DNA from: Sulfitobacter sp. EhC04
GTDB taxonomy: Bacteria; Pseudomonadota; Alphaproteobacteria; Rhodobacterales; Rhodobacteraceae
NCBI RefSeq assembly: GCF_001650875.1
Contig: NZ_LXYI01000034.1
Span: forward strand, 62,001 to 126,000
Length of the DNA: 64,000 nt
Reading direction: 5' to 3'
Part shown: positions 17,002 to 26,858 of the stretch, piece after piece
Numbering within the stretch: the stretch's first letter is position 1
Layout: every line of letters begins with the position of its first letter
Program-made: the position numbers and the translations under genes
The notes under the pieces: generated by a model
The model's input: only the letters and a program-made list of their open reading frames with translations
Databases searched by the model: none
What the model was told of the DNA's origin: nothing

Positions 17002-18431
17002 TCGCCCTGTGCCTTGCGCTGCTGACGACGCTGGCTGGTGCCGCACATGCCCAGTCAGAGGCGCGGCTGCGGTTCGATACGATCTTTGATCTGCCCTTTG
17101 TCCAAAGCCTTGAGTTTGCGCCCGGCGGGCGCGAATTGTTCGTTGCGGTAGAAGGGCATCTGTTGCAATGGGAGCTTGATCCGCTCAACCTTGTCCACCA
17201 CCAGAATACGCAGATTCTGGCGAATGAGATGGTGCTGGGGCCAGATCGCAAACTGTATTCAGTTGGCCTGGGCAGCGCGCGCGGCTCTTTCAATCAGGCG
17301 GGCAGCAAGGCGGTGGCATTTGGCCGGGACGGGGCCAGCGGCACGGCGTTCGAAGCGGTCGAGGCCAATTCGAACCTGGGGATTTCGCAATATTCCTCCA
17401 TCGCCTTCGACAGCGGCGGCAATGCGATCCTGGCCAGTGCCAGCAGCTTTACCGCCAGCCCCTTTCCGCGCCGCGAAGACCTGCAGAGCGGCGGCGCGCG
17501 CAATTATCCGCAGCTCAAGTTCCGTTGCGGCGGCGTTTCACAGCTCTCGATCTTTGCCATAGATGGCGTTGACCACTACCTCGCATCGACAGCCGGGCAG
17601 GCCACGCTGGAGTTCGGCAAGCTCGACCTGGGGGGCGAGCGCGGCGCATCTGGCGAATGTTTCATGGTGGAACAGATGGAAAAGGGTCAAAAGCGCCAGC
17701 CGACCTTTGACGCGGTGCGCCATGCGGTGATTGATCTGGGCGATACGCCGTTTTCCATCGAAGGTGCCAGCAAGGCGATCATGGTGCTGAACCCGAACAG
17801 CAACAGGTTGTCGCTGTTTCGCATCGAACCCTTCGGCGAAACACATTTCCTGTCCCGCCTTGGCGCGCTTGAGCTTGAATTGAGCAAATTCATGCCCTCG
17901 GACGCCCAGGAAGCCGTGCTGACCGACCTTGCCACCGACGCAGAGGGCCGTGAGGTACATGTCAGCAGCACCTCTGCCAGCGTCGTGCTGCGGTTCGAGT
18001 TCGACGGCACCGGATTGAACTATCGTGGCCGCATTGCCACCGGCGCACCTGTCCAGCGGCTTGAGATGAGCAGTGACGGTGCCGCCGCTGCCATCGTCAC
18101 GGGCCGCGCGCCCTTTGGCGGGGATTGGCGTATTACCGTGATCGAAAATCCGGCTGCCCTGTCGGATTGGTTGCAGGTGCCCGCCAGTTTTCCATCCATC
18201 AAGGCCCTGCAGGAACAATTGAACACACAGGATTTGTCGGCAGGTTTTCCGGATGGTATCCTGGGGCCGCAGACAACGGCGGCTGTCGGGGATTTCCTGT
18301 CGGGAAAGGGCCGGACATCGCCGGGTTCGAACGAAGCTGACGGGCAAGCGCAGATGCTTTATCAGAGCATTGTCAGCTCGTTCCCGAAATACCTGCTGAA
18401 GGAAAAACCCGCTCGGTTGGTCAACGACTGA
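16983..18431 (+). CDS. Exported beta-propeller-like protein with PG-binding-like tail
   Basis: The product (482 residues) begins with a signal peptide (LIALCLALLTTLAGAAHAQ). Several repeats of the type LEFAPGGRELFVAVEGHLLQW and RLEMSSDGAAAAIVTGRAPF suggest WD40 or quinoprotein-like blades. Near residues 400-435 lies a short peptidoglycan-binding-domain-like segment (IKALQEQLNTQDLSAGFPDG, then LGPQTTAAVGDFLSG). That would hold the protein at the cell wall, as in the transglycosylase encoded upstream. The start overlaps the protease gene by 19 bp; no better in-frame start sits past it. Function unknown. Confidence 0.72.
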   Translation: MFQRYLIALCLALLTTLAGAAHAQSEARLRFDTIFDLPFVQSLEFAPGGRELFVAVEGHLLQWELDPLNLVHHQNTQILANEMVLGPDRKLYSVGLGSARGSFNQAGSKAVAFGRDGASGTAFEAVEANSNLGISQYSSIAFDSGGNAILASASSFTASPFPRREDLQSGGARNYPQLKFRCGGVSQLSIFAIDGVDHYLASTAGQATLEFGKLDLGGERGASGECFMVEQMEKGQKRQPTFDAVRHAVIDLGDTPFSIEGASKAIMVLNPNSNRLSLFRIEPFGETHFLSRLGALELELSKFMPSDAQEAVLTDLATDAEGREVHVSSTSASVVLRFEFDGTGLNYRGRIATGAPVQRLEMSSDGAAAAIVTGRAPFGGDWRITVIENPAALSDWLQVPASFPSIKALQEQLNTQDLSAGFPDGILGPQTTAAVGDFLSGKGRTSPGSNEADGQAQMLYQSIVSSFPKYLLKEKPARLVND

Positions 18432-18446
18432 ACAAAGGAAAACACA

Positions 18447-18629
18447 ATGTCCAAAGTCCTTTCCCTGCTTGCCGTTCTGTCCACGCCCCAGGCGGATGCC
18501 CTGCCGAAATGCGACACGGCCCAGACGGTGCAGGGCAGTACGGTCTATTGCTGTTCGCTAACCAATGGCCAGCAATGCTGCTCAGGGTCGCTTGATTCCG
18601 GCAGCAAACCGGCGGGCTGCGGCTGCTGA
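18447..18629 (+). CDS. Small exported Cys-rich peptide
   Basis: The frame encodes 60 residues. The first 18 (SKVLSLLAVLSTPQADA) resemble a signal peptide, leaving about 42 residues with seven cysteines arranged C-x14-CC-x6-CC-x13-C-x-C. An AAAGGAAA lies 8 bases before the ATG, and the gap to the propeller gene is 15 bp, so it belongs to the same message. I recognise no family. The paired cysteines suggest a disulfide-rich or metal-binding mature peptide. The gene ends 3 bp before the convergent aldo/keto reductase, and both stops share a small palindrome at 18623-18638. Confidence 0.7.
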   Translation: MSKVLSLLAVLSTPQADALPKCDTAQTVQGSTVYCCSLTNGQQCCSGSLDSGSKPAGCGC

Positions 18630-18631
18630 GT

Positions 18632-19624
18632 TCAGCAGTACCTTTCAGGCCCTTCCCACTGGGCCGCGTTATAGCGGTCCCCATGCGCCCAGCCGACCGG
18701 CAGCACGGTCTCGATGCGCGCCAGATCCTCGGCTGAGAGGTCGATTTCAGTGCCCCGGATCAGCTCTTCCAGGTGGGACAGGTCCTTTGTTCCCGGAATC
18801 GGCAAGATCCGGTCGCCCTGTGCGATCAGCCATGCAATCGCAAGGGCGGCGGCGGGTTCCCCCATATCTGCCGCAAGCGCACGAAAGTGATCTGTGGCGG
18901 CGATATTCGCGTCGTAGTTAGGCTGCATGAAGCGCGGATTGCCCTTGGTGAAGGCCAGCGATTGTGCCTTGGCATAGCTGAAGGGCGTGTCGGTCAGAAT
19001 GGCGCGCCCGACCGGCGAAAACGCGACCAGCGTGGTGCCAAGTGCGCGACAGGTCTGCACCAGCCCCAGTTCCGGCGCACGGGTGGACAGGGAATATTCC
19101 GATTGGACCGCCGCAATGGGGCATTCGGAAAAGGCCCGGCGCAGGGTGGACGGTGCGATCTCGGAAAAGCCGACGGCGCGCGTTTTGCCCTTGTCCATCA
19201 GGTGTTTCAGCGTGCCGGCCACCTCTTCGGGGCTGTGACTGCGGTCGTAGCGGTGGACATAGAACAGATCGACATGATCGACCCCCAGCCGTTGCAGGCT
19301 TTCGTCCAGTGATGCCTCCAGGTGGTCGGGATCGTTGTTGAACCGCCGGTCCGGATCACGGGTGATGCCTGCCTTGGTCGCCAGAACCATGTCCTGCCGC
19401 GCGCCGGGTGTCCTGGCAAACCACTCTCCGACGATCTGCTCTGACCGTCCGTTGCCATAGACATTCGATGTGTCGATGTGGCTGACACCTGCCGCGCGGC
19501 AGGCATTCAGGACCGCGTGGCTGTCTTCGACGCTTGCATCGCCATAAATACCGGCAAAGGACATCGCACCAATGCCGAATTGTGAAACATTTGGGCCATC
19601 GGGGCCAAGGCGGACGGTTTTCAT
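18632..19624 (-). CDS. Aldo/keto reductase
   Basis: A 330-residue NAD(P)H-dependent oxidoreductase of the AKR superfamily. The catalytic tetrad is visible as Asp in HIDTSNVYG, Tyr in the same segment, Lys in VLATKAGI and His in LFYVHRYDRS. The C-terminal coenzyme-binding part has LPIPGTKDLSHLEELI. Substrate is not predictable. The start at 19624 has AAGGA a few bases upstream. It stands alone: convergent with the exported operon and divergent from the copper ATPase. Confidence 0.92.
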   Translation of the reverse strand: MKTVRLGPDGPNVSQFGIGAMSFAGIYGDASVEDSHAVLNACRAAGVSHIDTSNVYGNGRSEQIVGEWFARTPGARQDMVLATKAGITRDPDRRFNNDPDHLEASLDESLQRLGVDHVDLFYVHRYDRSHSPEEVAGTLKHLMDKGKTRAVGFSEIAPSTLRRAFSECPIAAVQSEYSLSTRAPELGLVQTCRALGTTLVAFSPVGRAILTDTPFSYAKAQSLAFTKGNPRFMQPNYDANIAATDHFRALAADMGEPAAALAIAWLIAQGDRILPIPGTKDLSHLEELIRGTEIDLSAEDLARIETVLPVGWAHGDRYNAAQWEGPERYC

Positions 19625-19768
19625 ATGCTGTTCCTTTGAGTGTCTGATCTGCCGGGGCAGGCCAGAGCATCAGTTGCTGGATGTTTCTGTCGCTTTCAGA
19701 AAAACGGCCAATCCGGATGTCCGCAAGCAGATAGGTCGAAAATCTGCCAAGTGTCGCCGAAGGACCCC

Positions 19769-19799
19769 TTGACCCTCCAGTGACTGGAGGCCCTACATC
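19769..19799 (+). promoter_or_regulatory. CueR-type promoter/operator of the copper ATPase
   Basis: A -35 TTGACC (19769-19774) and a -10 TACATC (19794-19799) are separated by 19 bp, the stretched spacing typical of MerR-controlled promoters. The spacer holds a perfect dyad CCTCCAG-TGA-CTGGAGG (19774-19790), close to the known CueR box. It sits 35 bp before the copA-like ATG. The cognate regulator is encoded just after the ATPase. Confidence 0.88.
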
Positions 19800-19834
19800 G
19801 CAGTTACCACTTCAGAGCGAGGAAAGTTTCAGCC

Positions 19835-22294
19835 ATGGCCGACATGCGGGCAAACCAAGACGGGCAATCTGCCAAAGACATCATCCGCGATCCCGTTTGC
19901 GGGATGACGGTTGATCCGGATACGGGCAAACCGACGGCAGAGCATGATGGCCGGACCTATCATTTCTGCGCTGCCGGTTGCATGAAGAAGTTCGAGGCCG
20001 ACCCAGAGGCCTATCGCACCGCAACCGACCCGGTCTGCGGCATGACGGTGGACCGCGCCAGCGCCGCACATATGGCCAAGCACGCGGGCGAGCGGTTCTA
20101 TTTCTGCTCTGCCGGGTGCCAGACAAAGTTCGAGGGCGCACCGGAACACTACCTTGGAGACCGGCCAGACCCGGAACCCGCCCCGGAAGGCACGATGTAC
20201 ACATGCCCGATGGACCCCGAAATCGTACAGGACCATCCCGGCGACTGCCCGATCTGCGGCATGGCACTGGAGCCGATGACACCCAGCCTCGACAGTGGGC
20301 CACACCCGGAATACGTCGATTTCAAACGGCGGCTCTGGATCACCGCGCCGCTGGCGCTGGCGGTCTTCCTGCTGGAAATGGGCTCGCATGTCGGCATTCC
20401 CTTTGCCGACTGGATCGGACATCGGGCCTTTGGCTGGCTTCAGTTTGCCCTAGCGACGCCTGTGGTGTGGTTTTGCCGCATTTTCTTTAGACGCGCGTGG
20501 AATTCCGCCCTGAACCGCAGCCCCAACATGTGGACGCTGATCGGGCTAGGCACCGGGGCGGCCTATCTGTTTTCCATCGTGTCGCTGCTTGTCCCCGGTA
20601 TCCTGCCTGCGCAGATGCAGGACGGCATGGGCATGACGCCCGTCTATTTCGAGGCAACGGCGGTGATCCTTGTGCTTGTGCTGGTCGGGCAGGTGATGGA
20701 GCTGGCGGCTCGCGAACGCACAGGTGACGCGATCCGCGCGCTGATGGACCTCGCGCCCAAGACGGCGCGGCGTGTATCGGGTGACGCGGAAGAGGACGTG
20801 CCGCTGGACGCCTTGCACAGCGGCGATATCCTTCGGGTGCGGCCGGGCGAAAGCGTGCCCGTCGATGGCGTCGTGACAGAGGGGCGGTCGTCGGTGGATG
20901 AAAGCATGATCACCGGGGAACCTGTGCCGGTCGAGAAAGTCGCGGGTGAAGCGGTCACCGGAGGGACGCTGAACAAGACGGGATCGTTCCTGATGGAAGC
21001 GCAGAATGTCGGCGATGACACCACCCTGAACCGGATCGTGCAGATGGTGGCCAGTGCGCAACGCTCCCGCGCGCCGATTCAGGCCGTGGCGGACAGGGTA
21101 GCGGGCTATTTCGTGCCCGCGGTGGTCGCCTGTGCCTTGCTGGCCTTTGCACTATGGTGGGTCTTCGGGCCTGCGCCCGCGCTGTCCTATGCCTTTGTGG
21201 CGGCGGTCTCTGTCCTGATTATTGCCTGCCCCTGTGCGCTTGGACTTGCGACGCCGATGTCGATCATGGTCGCTTCGGGGCGCGGTGCGCATGCCGGGGT
21301 TCTGATCCGCGACGCAGAGGCGTTGGAACGCTTTGCCAAGGTTGACGTGCTGATTGTCGACAAGACCGGCACGCTGACGGAAGGCAGGCCGAGCCTGACA
21401 GACGTGGTGCCGCAGGGGATCGAAGAGGCTGAGCTGATGACCCTGGTCGCGGCGCTCGAGCGGGGATCCGAACACCCGCTGGCCGAGGCGCTTGTCGCCG
21501 GTGCGAAAGAGCACGGTGCTTCCCGAAAGGACTGCCATGATTTCGAGGCGGTAACGGGCAAGGGCGTCACCGGGACCGTGGAGGGCCGCAAAGTCGCGCT
21601 TGGCAATGCGGCGCTGATGGCGGACCTGTCGGTGCAGACCGGTGATCTTGCCGACCGTGCAAAGGCGCTTCAGTCCGAGGGCAAGACCGCCATGTTTGTC
21701 GCCGTGGACGGGCAGGTGGCGGGGCTTGTTGCCGTCGCCGACCGGATCAAGGAGACGACGCCCAAGGCGATCCGTGCGCTGCACGACCTGGGCCTGCGCA
21801 TCGTGATGGCCACGGGGGACGCCGAAGCCACCGCGCAGGCTGTTGCAAGGGAACTGGGCATCGACGAGGTTCATGCCGGCGTCAGCCCGGAAGAGAAGGG
21901 TGCGCTGGTCAGGAGCCTGAAGGGCGAGGGCCTGTCGGTTGCCATGGCCGGGGACGGGGTGAACGACGCCCCCGCATTGGCAGAGGCGGATGTGGGCATC
22001 GCCATGGGCACCGGTGCCGATGTCGCGGTGGAAAGTGCTGGCATCACGTTGGTGAAGGGCGACCTGACCGGCATCATCCGCGCGCGGAAACTGGCCGAGG
22101 CAACGATGCGCAACATCCGCCAGAATCTGTTCTTTGCCTTTGTCTACAACACTGCGGGGGTGCCGATTGCCGCAGGCATATTATATCCCTTCCTGGGGGT
22201 GCTGTTGTCGCCCATGGTTGCGGCGGCCGCGATGAGCCTGTCATCCGTGTCGGTGATCGGCAACGCGCTGCGGCTCAGGGCGCAGAAGTTGTGA
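19835..22294 (+). CDS. copA: Copper-translocating P-type ATPase with two YHS domains
   Basis: This 819-residue P1B-type ATPase exports Cu(I) or Ag(I). Instead of the usual GMTCxxC HMA domains, the N-terminus has two YHS domains (DPVCGMTVD near residues 20 and 66) and then a heavy-metal-binding segment ([10 protein letters not shown]...[10 protein letters not shown], near 122-150). The core has TGEP in the actuator, the CPC metal site at residues 465-467, the phosphorylated Asp509 in [11 protein letters not shown] in [10 protein letters not shown] and the hinge [23 protein letters not shown] precedes the start. The CueR-type promoter upstream and the cueR gene downstream make copper the likely inducer and substrate. 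Confidence 0.94.
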   Translation: MADMRANQDGQSAKDIIRDPVCGMTVDPDTGKPTAEHDGRTYHFCAAGCMKKFEADPEAYRTATDPVCGMTVDRASAAHMAKHAGERFYFCSAGCQTKFEGAPEHYLGDRPDPEPAPEGTMYTCPMDPEIVQDHPGDCPICGMALEPMTPSLDSGPHPEYVDFKRRLWITAPLALAVFLLEMGSHVGIPFADWIGHRAFGWLQFALATPVVWFCRIFFRRAWNSALNRSPNMWTLIGLGTGAAYLFSIVSLLVPGILPAQMQDGMGMTPVYFEATAVILVLVLVGQVMELAARERTGDAIRALMDLAPKTARRVSGDAEEDVPLDALHSGDILRVRPGESVPVDGVVTEGRSSVDESMITGEPVPVEKVAGEAVTGGTLNKTGSFLMEAQNVGDDTTLNRIVQMVASAQRSRAPIQAVADRVAGYFVPAVVACALLAFALWWVFGPAPALSYAFVAAVSVLIIACPCALGLATPMSIMVASGRGAHAGVLIRDAEALERFAKVDVLIVDKTGTLTEGRPSLTDVVPQGIEEAELMTLVAALERGSEHPLAEALVAGAKEHGASRKDCHDFEAVTGKGVTGTVEGRKVALGNAALMADLSVQTGDLADRAKALQSEGKTAMFVAVDGQVAGLVAVADRIKETTPKAIRALHDLGLRIVMATGDAEATAQAVARELGIDEVHAGVSPEEKGALVRSLKGEGLSVAMAGDGVNDAPALAEADVGIAMGTGADVAVESAGITLVKGDLTGIIRARKLAEATMRNIRQNLFFAFVYNTAGVPIAAGILYPFLGVLLSPMVAAAAMSLSSVSVIGNALRLRAQKL

Positions 22295-22387
22295 AAGGCG
22301 GAAGGGGTCTTATGTTGCTGGCAGAAGATGCCTCCGGAATGAGGCCAACGCAGATGGACCCTGTATCAGGGGGAAAGGAGCCTGCCC

Positions 22388-22801
22388 ATGAACATCGGAC
22401 ATGCCGCGACCGAGACGGGCCTGACCGTCAAGACGATCCGCTACTACGAGGAGATTGGCCTTGTGGACCCGGAACGGGCCGAAAACGGCTATCGGGATTT
22501 TGGCGACCAGCAGATCACGCAGTTGCGGATGCTGGCCCAGGCCCGGCATCTGGGATTCGGGCTGGAGGAATGCCGCAGGCTTCTGGACCTCAACGCCGAC
22601 CCCGAGCGGGCCAGCCGTGATGTAAAAGCGCTGGCGCTGCGCAACCTTGATACCGTGCGGTCGAAGATCGACCAGTTGAAGGCGCTGGAAGGGCAGTTGG
22701 AAACACTGATTGGCCAGTGCCACGGCGATGACGACCCGCAGTGCGCGATCCTGAATGGATTGAACGGAAGAACGGGCCTTGTGCCCCGCACGTCGGGTTG
22801 A
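22388..22801 (+). CDS. cueR: CueR-type copper-responsive MerR regulator
   Basis: The 137-residue protein has the MerR winged-helix N-terminus (MNIGHAATETGLTVKTIRYY, EEIGLVDPERAENGYRDFG), a long dimerisation helix and a metal loop CHGDDDPQC. Cys111 and Cys119 are eight residues apart, as in CueR, where they bind Cu(I) linearly. An AAGGAG ribosome-binding site precedes the ATG. It follows the ATPase by 93 bp in the same direction and very probably acts on the dyad at 19774-19790. Confidence 0.92.
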   Translation: MNIGHAATETGLTVKTIRYYEEIGLVDPERAENGYRDFGDQQITQLRMLAQARHLGFGLEECRRLLDLNADPERASRDVKALALRNLDTVRSKIDQLKALEGQLETLIGQCHGDDDPQCAILNGLNGRTGLVPRTSG

Positions 22802-22823
22802 GCCGGCAATCGGGCCATTCGAC

Positions 22824-23130
22824 CAGCCAGGCGACAGTTCGCAGAGGCCGGGAGGGAAATCGACGCATTGCTCACGCGTAACATGCAGGCAGGCAATGAT
22901 GCGATCCTTGGAGCCCCTGAAAAGAAGCTCACTGAACTGGAGAAAACGAAGATGCCAATGGTCGCAACCCTTGCAGAATAGGCGTCGAGACCAAGTGGTA
23001 TGAGGAATTTCTGAGACTCTCCCTCAGGTTTCTCTCAAGTCCTTGTAAAATTTGGGAAAGCGGTGATGCAAACGTACACGGAATCGTCCTGAGATTGGGT
23101 TCTCGGGCGGATCCACGTACCCTCGAAACA
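22824..23130 (+). pseudogene. Remnant of a large serine recombinase (C-terminal part)
   Basis: Two pieces in different frames recall the C-terminal region of serine recombinases. Around 22848-22981 the translation REIDALLTR, AGNDAILGAPEKKLTELEK ends at a stop. From 22999 a second frame gives YEEFLRLSLRFLSSPCKIWESGD, like the FLxxPWKxWxSG stretch of those proteins. The catalytic N-terminus and the zinc-ribbon part are gone. It ends close to tRNA-Thr, a common target for integrating elements. I read it as a decayed integration module; the exact borders are approximate. Confidence 0.55.
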
Positions 23131-23197
23131 GGGCGCCGAGAACACTTGAAAAGCATGTCTCTTCAGGGTCTTGGCCGTTCTTTTTGGGCGTATTTTA

Positions 23198-23272
<75 letters not shown>

Positions 23273-23358
23273 GCCGATGAGCGGGGTGATTAGACGCAAA
23301 CCGACAATCGTGCAACCCTAATCTGGACGGCTCCGGGTCGCTGCGATAGACACGCTGC

Positions 23359-23529
23359 ATGGCAGAGCGGCAGGACCCCAAAACACCCGGCAAGAAAGCA
23401 TCTCCGCGCGAGGATCGGCTCAAGGCTGCGCTGAAGGCGAACATGGCGCGTCGCAAGGCGCAGATGCGCGCGCGGGCGGCACAGGACACAACAGAAAGCC
23501 GCAAAGGCGCTAACGAGGAAAGCAGTTAA
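23359..23529 (+). CDS. Small basic protein upstream of murA
   Basis: A 56-residue frame starting [19 protein letters not shown] and continuing with Arg/Lys/Ala-rich helix ([20 protein letters not shown]). Its stop lies one base before the murA ATG, so the two are probably co-translated. No domain is recognisable and it would be highly charged and possibly disordered. I believe a short basic ORF before murA is common in this bacterial group, but I cannot verify that here. Confidence 0.65.
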   Translation: MAERQDPKTPGKKASPREDRLKAALKANMARRKAQMRARAAQDTTESRKGANEESS

Positions 23530-23530
23530 G

Positions 23531-24802
23531 ATGGATTCTATTCTGGTCAAGGGCGGCGGCGCGCTGCAGGGGCAAATTCCGATCGCGGGGGCCAAGAATG
23601 CCTGCCTTGCCCTGATGCCCGCAACGCTGTTGTCCGAGGAGCCGCTGACGCTGACCAATGCGCCGCGCCTCAGCGATATCCGCACGATGACACAGTTGCT
23701 GGGGTCATTGGGGGCAGAGGCGACATCGCTGCAGGATGGTCTGGTGCTTGCACTGTCCTCGCATGGCGCGATCAACACCCGTGCGGATTACGATATCGTG
23801 CGCAAGATGCGGGCGTCCAACCTTGTGCTGGGACCGCTGCTGGCGCGCGAAGGACATGCGGAAGTGTCCCTGCCCGGCGGTTGTGCCATCGGTGCGCGCC
23901 CGATGGATATCCATACCGATGGGTTGGCAAAGATGGGTGCGGACATCGAGCTGCGGGACGGCTATCTGCATGCCAAGGCGCAGGGCGGGCATCTGAAGGG
24001 GGCGGTGATCGACTTTCCCTTTGCATCCGTCGGCGCGACCGAGAACATCATGATGGCGGCGACGCTGGCCAAGGGGACCACCGTCATCAACAATGCCGCG
24101 CGCGAGCCCGAAATTGTCGATCTGGCCACCTGCCTGCGGGCGATGGGGGCGCAGATCGACGGCGATGGCACGTCGCGGATCGAGATTCAGGGTGTGGACC
24201 GTTTGCATGGGGCAACGCACCGCGTGGTCACCGACCGGATCGAACTGGGCACCTATATGCTGGCACCGGCGCTTTGCGGGGGTGAGGTGGAGTGCCTGGG
24301 CGGGCGGATCGACCTGCTGGAGGCCTTTTGCGAGAAGCTGGACGCGGCAGGTATTGCCGTGACTGAAACGGACAAGGGTCTGAAAGTTGCACGCAAGAAC
24401 GGTCGCATCCGCGCGGTCGATGTCACGACCGCACCGTTCCCCGGTTTTCCGACCGATCTGCAGGCCCAGATGATGGCGCTGCTCTGCACCGCAGAAGGCA
24501 CTTCGGTGCTGGAAGAGAAGATTTTCGAGAACCGTTTCATGCATGCGCCGGAACTGATCCGCATGGGCGCCGATATCGAGGTGCATGGGGGCCATGCGAC
24601 GGTCAAGGGCGTGCAGAAACTCAAGGGCGCGCCGGTGATGGCGACGGACCTGCGCGCGTCGATCTCGCTGATCCTGGCTGGGATGGCCGCCGAGGGCGAA
24701 ACCAAGGTGGCGCGGGTCTATCATCTGGATCGGGGCTATGAACATGTGGTGGCCAAGCTGTCGGGCGTGGGGGCCAACATTGAACGGATCAAGGAATCAT
24801 GA
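23531..24802 (+). CDS. murA: UDP-N-acetylglucosamine 1-carboxyvinyltransferase
   Basis: The product is 423 residues, the usual MurA length. It transfers enolpyruvate from PEP to UDP-GlcNAc, the first committed step of peptidoglycan synthesis. Lys22-Asn23 in [14 protein letters not shown] bind substrate, and Cys118 in [16 protein letters not shown] is the catalytic, fosfomycin-reactive cysteine. [17 protein letters not shown] near the C-terminus is also conserved. Its stop overlaps the DUF2948 gene by 4 bp. Confidence 0.97.
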   Translation: MDSILVKGGGALQGQIPIAGAKNACLALMPATLLSEEPLTLTNAPRLSDIRTMTQLLGSLGAEATSLQDGLVLALSSHGAINTRADYDIVRKMRASNLVLGPLLAREGHAEVSLPGGCAIGARPMDIHTDGLAKMGADIELRDGYLHAKAQGGHLKGAVIDFPFASVGATENIMMAATLAKGTTVINNAAREPEIVDLATCLRAMGAQIDGDGTSRIEIQGVDRLHGATHRVVTDRIELGTYMLAPALCGGEVECLGGRIDLLEAFCEKLDAAGIAVTETDKGLKVARKNGRIRAVDVTTAPFPGFPTDLQAQMMALLCTAEGTSVLEEKIFENRFMHAPELIRMGADIEVHGGHATVKGVQKLKGAPVMATDLRASISLILAGMAAEGETKVARVYHLDRGYEHVVAKLSGVGANIERIKES

Positions 24803-25269
24803 TTGAGGACGCAAGGTTTGAAGATGGCCGCGAGGCACCGCTGAATATTGGCGCGCTGGACGCGGATGATCTCAAAGTCATTGCGTCGCTGACGCAGGAT
24901 GCGGTCTTTCCGGCGTCCGAAATGCGCTGGGACCGCAAGGGGGGCCGTTTTGCGCTGCTTCTCAACCGGGTCCGGTGGGAGGACGCGGGCAACGAACGCC
25001 ATGCGCCCGAGCGTGTGCAATCGCTGCTGGTATTCGACAACGTGCAAAAGGTCGCCTCGCAAGGTGTGACAAAGGGCGATGCCGATACGATCCTGTCGCT
25101 GCTCAGCATCGCGTTCGATGAGACTGACGCGCCTTCGGGTCATGTGGATCTGACATTGGCAGGGGACGGGGCGATCCGGCTGACGGTCGAGGCGCTGGAA
25201 GTATCGCTGAAGGATGTGACGCGGCCCTATGCGGCACCCTCCGGCAAGTTGCCCCGGCATGACGGCTGA
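24799..25269 (+). CDS. DUF2948 family protein
   Basis: This 156-residue cytoplasmic protein matches the DUF2948 family known from alphaproteobacteria: [44 protein letters not shown] and the end [20 protein letters not shown]. Function is unknown. It is translationally coupled to murA (ATGA overlap) and lies 200 bp before hisD. Confidence 0.9.
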   Translation: MIEDARFEDGREAPLNIGALDADDLKVIASLTQDAVFPASEMRWDRKGGRFALLLNRVRWEDAGNERHAPERVQSLLVFDNVQKVASQGVTKGDADTILSLLSIAFDETDAPSGHVDLTLAGDGAIRLTVEALEVSLKDVTRPYAAPSGKLPRHDG

Positions 25270-25469
25270 GGTTCGCGTCGCGGCACACGCTGACGCCGAT
25301 ATATGACCTGAACCAATCCGCCGACGTCATATGCGCAGACCTTACTGCCATCACGTTGGTGCAGAGCCTGACCCCTAAGCGTACCCGCCCGGCAGACGCC
25401 TCACGTCGCGCGCGCTCTTGAGGGTTGGCGATGTGGCAGCTATGCACGGGCCAGCAAAAGGATGCGCCC

Positions 25470-26771
25470 ATGCCCGTGTTTCTAGATCAACGCCAGCCCG
25501 ACTTTGAAACCCGCTTCACCGCCCTGCTGAACGCCAAGCGCGAGGACAGCCCCGACGTGGACGCCACCGTGGCCGGTATCATTGCCGATGTGCGCGCGCG
25601 GGGCGATGCTGGCGTAATCGAACTGACGGAGAAATTCGACCGGATCATCCTGAGTGCCGATCAAATGGCCATCAGCGCGGACGAGGTTGCGCAAGCGGTC
25701 GAAAACGTCCCCGCCGCCGAACGCGCGGCCCTTGAAACCGCAGCCGCACGCATCCGTGCCTATCACGCGCGGCAACTGCCGGAAGATGCGGAATGGACGG
25801 ACGAGGCCGGTGCAACATTGGGCTGGCGCTGGACTCCGGTATCGGCGGCGGGCCTTTATGTGCCGGGCGGGCTGGCAAGCTACCCCAGTTCCGTCTTGAT
25901 GAACGCCATCCCGGCTGCGGTCGCCGGGGTCAACCGCCTTGCCATGGTGGTGCCAACACCCGATGGCGTGCTGAACCCACTGGTGTTGCTGGCCGCGCAG
26001 CTCTCCGGCGTAACGGAGATTTACCGCATCGGCGGCGCGCAGGCTGTGGCGGCGCTAGCCTATGGCACCGAAACCATCGCGCCGGTGGACAAGATCACCG
26101 GCCCCGGCAACGCATTTGTCGCCGCGGCCAAACGCCGGGTCTTTGGCAAGGTTGGTATCGACATGATCGCGGGCCCTTCCGAGATCCTGGTGATCGCGGA
26201 TGCGGACAACGACCCGGATTTCATCGCTCTCGATCTGCTCAGCCAGGCCGAACACGACGAAAGCGCACAAAGCATCCTGATCACCACCGATGCGGATTTT
26301 GGGCAGGCGGTTGCGGCCTCGGTGGATAAATACCTTGAAACGCTGGAACGGCGTGCGATTGCAGGGGTGTCCTGGCGCGACAACGGGGCGATCATCACGG
26401 TGCCCAACCTTGCCACGGCGGCGGAACTGTCGAACCGCATCGCGCCCGAGCACCTTGAGCTTTGCGTGGCAGACCCAGATGGCTTGAGCGCGCAGATCAC
26501 CCATGCCGGTGCGATCTTCCTCGGCCAGTGGACCCCGGAGGCGATTGGCGATTATGTCGGCGGCCCGAACCACGTCCTGCCGACGGCGCGGTCTGCCCGA
26601 TTCTCATCCGGCCTGTCGGTGCTGGACTTCATGAAACGCACAACGCTGGCACGGATGACGCCAGAGGCCCTGCGCGCCATCGGCCCTGCTGCCGAAACAC
26701 TCGCAGCCTCGGAAAGCCTTCAGGCACATGGGCTGAGCGTCACGGCACGTCTGAACAAGCTGAACCAGTAA
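25470..26771 (+). CDS. hisD: Histidinol dehydrogenase
   Basis: A 433-residue enzyme for the last two oxidation steps of histidine synthesis. Recognisable blocks are AGLYVPGGLASYPSSVLMNA, RIGGAQAVAALAYGTETI, DKITGPGNAFVAAAKR, DMIAGPSEILVIADADN and LLSQAEHDESAQS, which contains zinc ligands. IAPEHLELCV and YVGGPNHVLPTARSARF lie near the C-terminus. I chose ATG 25470, preceded by AAAAGGA, over an in-frame ATG 45 bp upstream. It is separated from other his genes, as is common outside enterobacteria. Confidence 0.96.
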   Translation: MPVFLDQRQPDFETRFTALLNAKREDSPDVDATVAGIIADVRARGDAGVIELTEKFDRIILSADQMAISADEVAQAVENVPAAERAALETAAARIRAYHARQLPEDAEWTDEAGATLGWRWTPVSAAGLYVPGGLASYPSSVLMNAIPAAVAGVNRLAMVVPTPDGVLNPLVLLAAQLSGVTEIYRIGGAQAVAALAYGTETIAPVDKITGPGNAFVAAAKRRVFGKVGIDMIAGPSEILVIADADNDPDFIALDLLSQAEHDESAQSILITTDADFGQAVAASVDKYLETLERRAIAGVSWRDNGAIITVPNLATAAELSNRIAPEHLELCVADPDGLSAQITHAGAIFLGQWTPEAIGDYVGGPNHVLPTARSARFSSGLSVLDFMKRTTLARMTPEALRAIGPAAETLAASESLQAHGLSVTARLNKLNQ

Positions 26772-26800
26772 CCGCGCGCTGCGGCGCGGCACCGTTGCGA

Positions 26801-26829
26801 TTGCCCCGCGCTGCGCGCTGCGCTATGCC
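26801..26829 (+). promoter_or_regulatory. Predicted sigma-70-type promoter for the UPF0262 gene
   Basis: TTGCCC (26801-26806) and TATGCC (26824-26829) have a 17-bp spacer made of CGC/TGC repeats. A start about 7 bp downstream would leave a 20-25 nt leader with GAGGT before the ATG at 26859. The same TTGCCCCGCGCTGCGC string occurs before lepA at 29509. Confidence 0.5.
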
Positions 26830-26858
26830 TATGCGACTTTCCTGCCTGAGGTCCATCC

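Noticed and set aside
18622..18638. Shared palindrome at the convergent stops of the Cys-rich peptide and aldo/keto reductase genes as a terminator
   Set aside because: Only 7 bp with a 2-base loop and no T run, so too weak to call.
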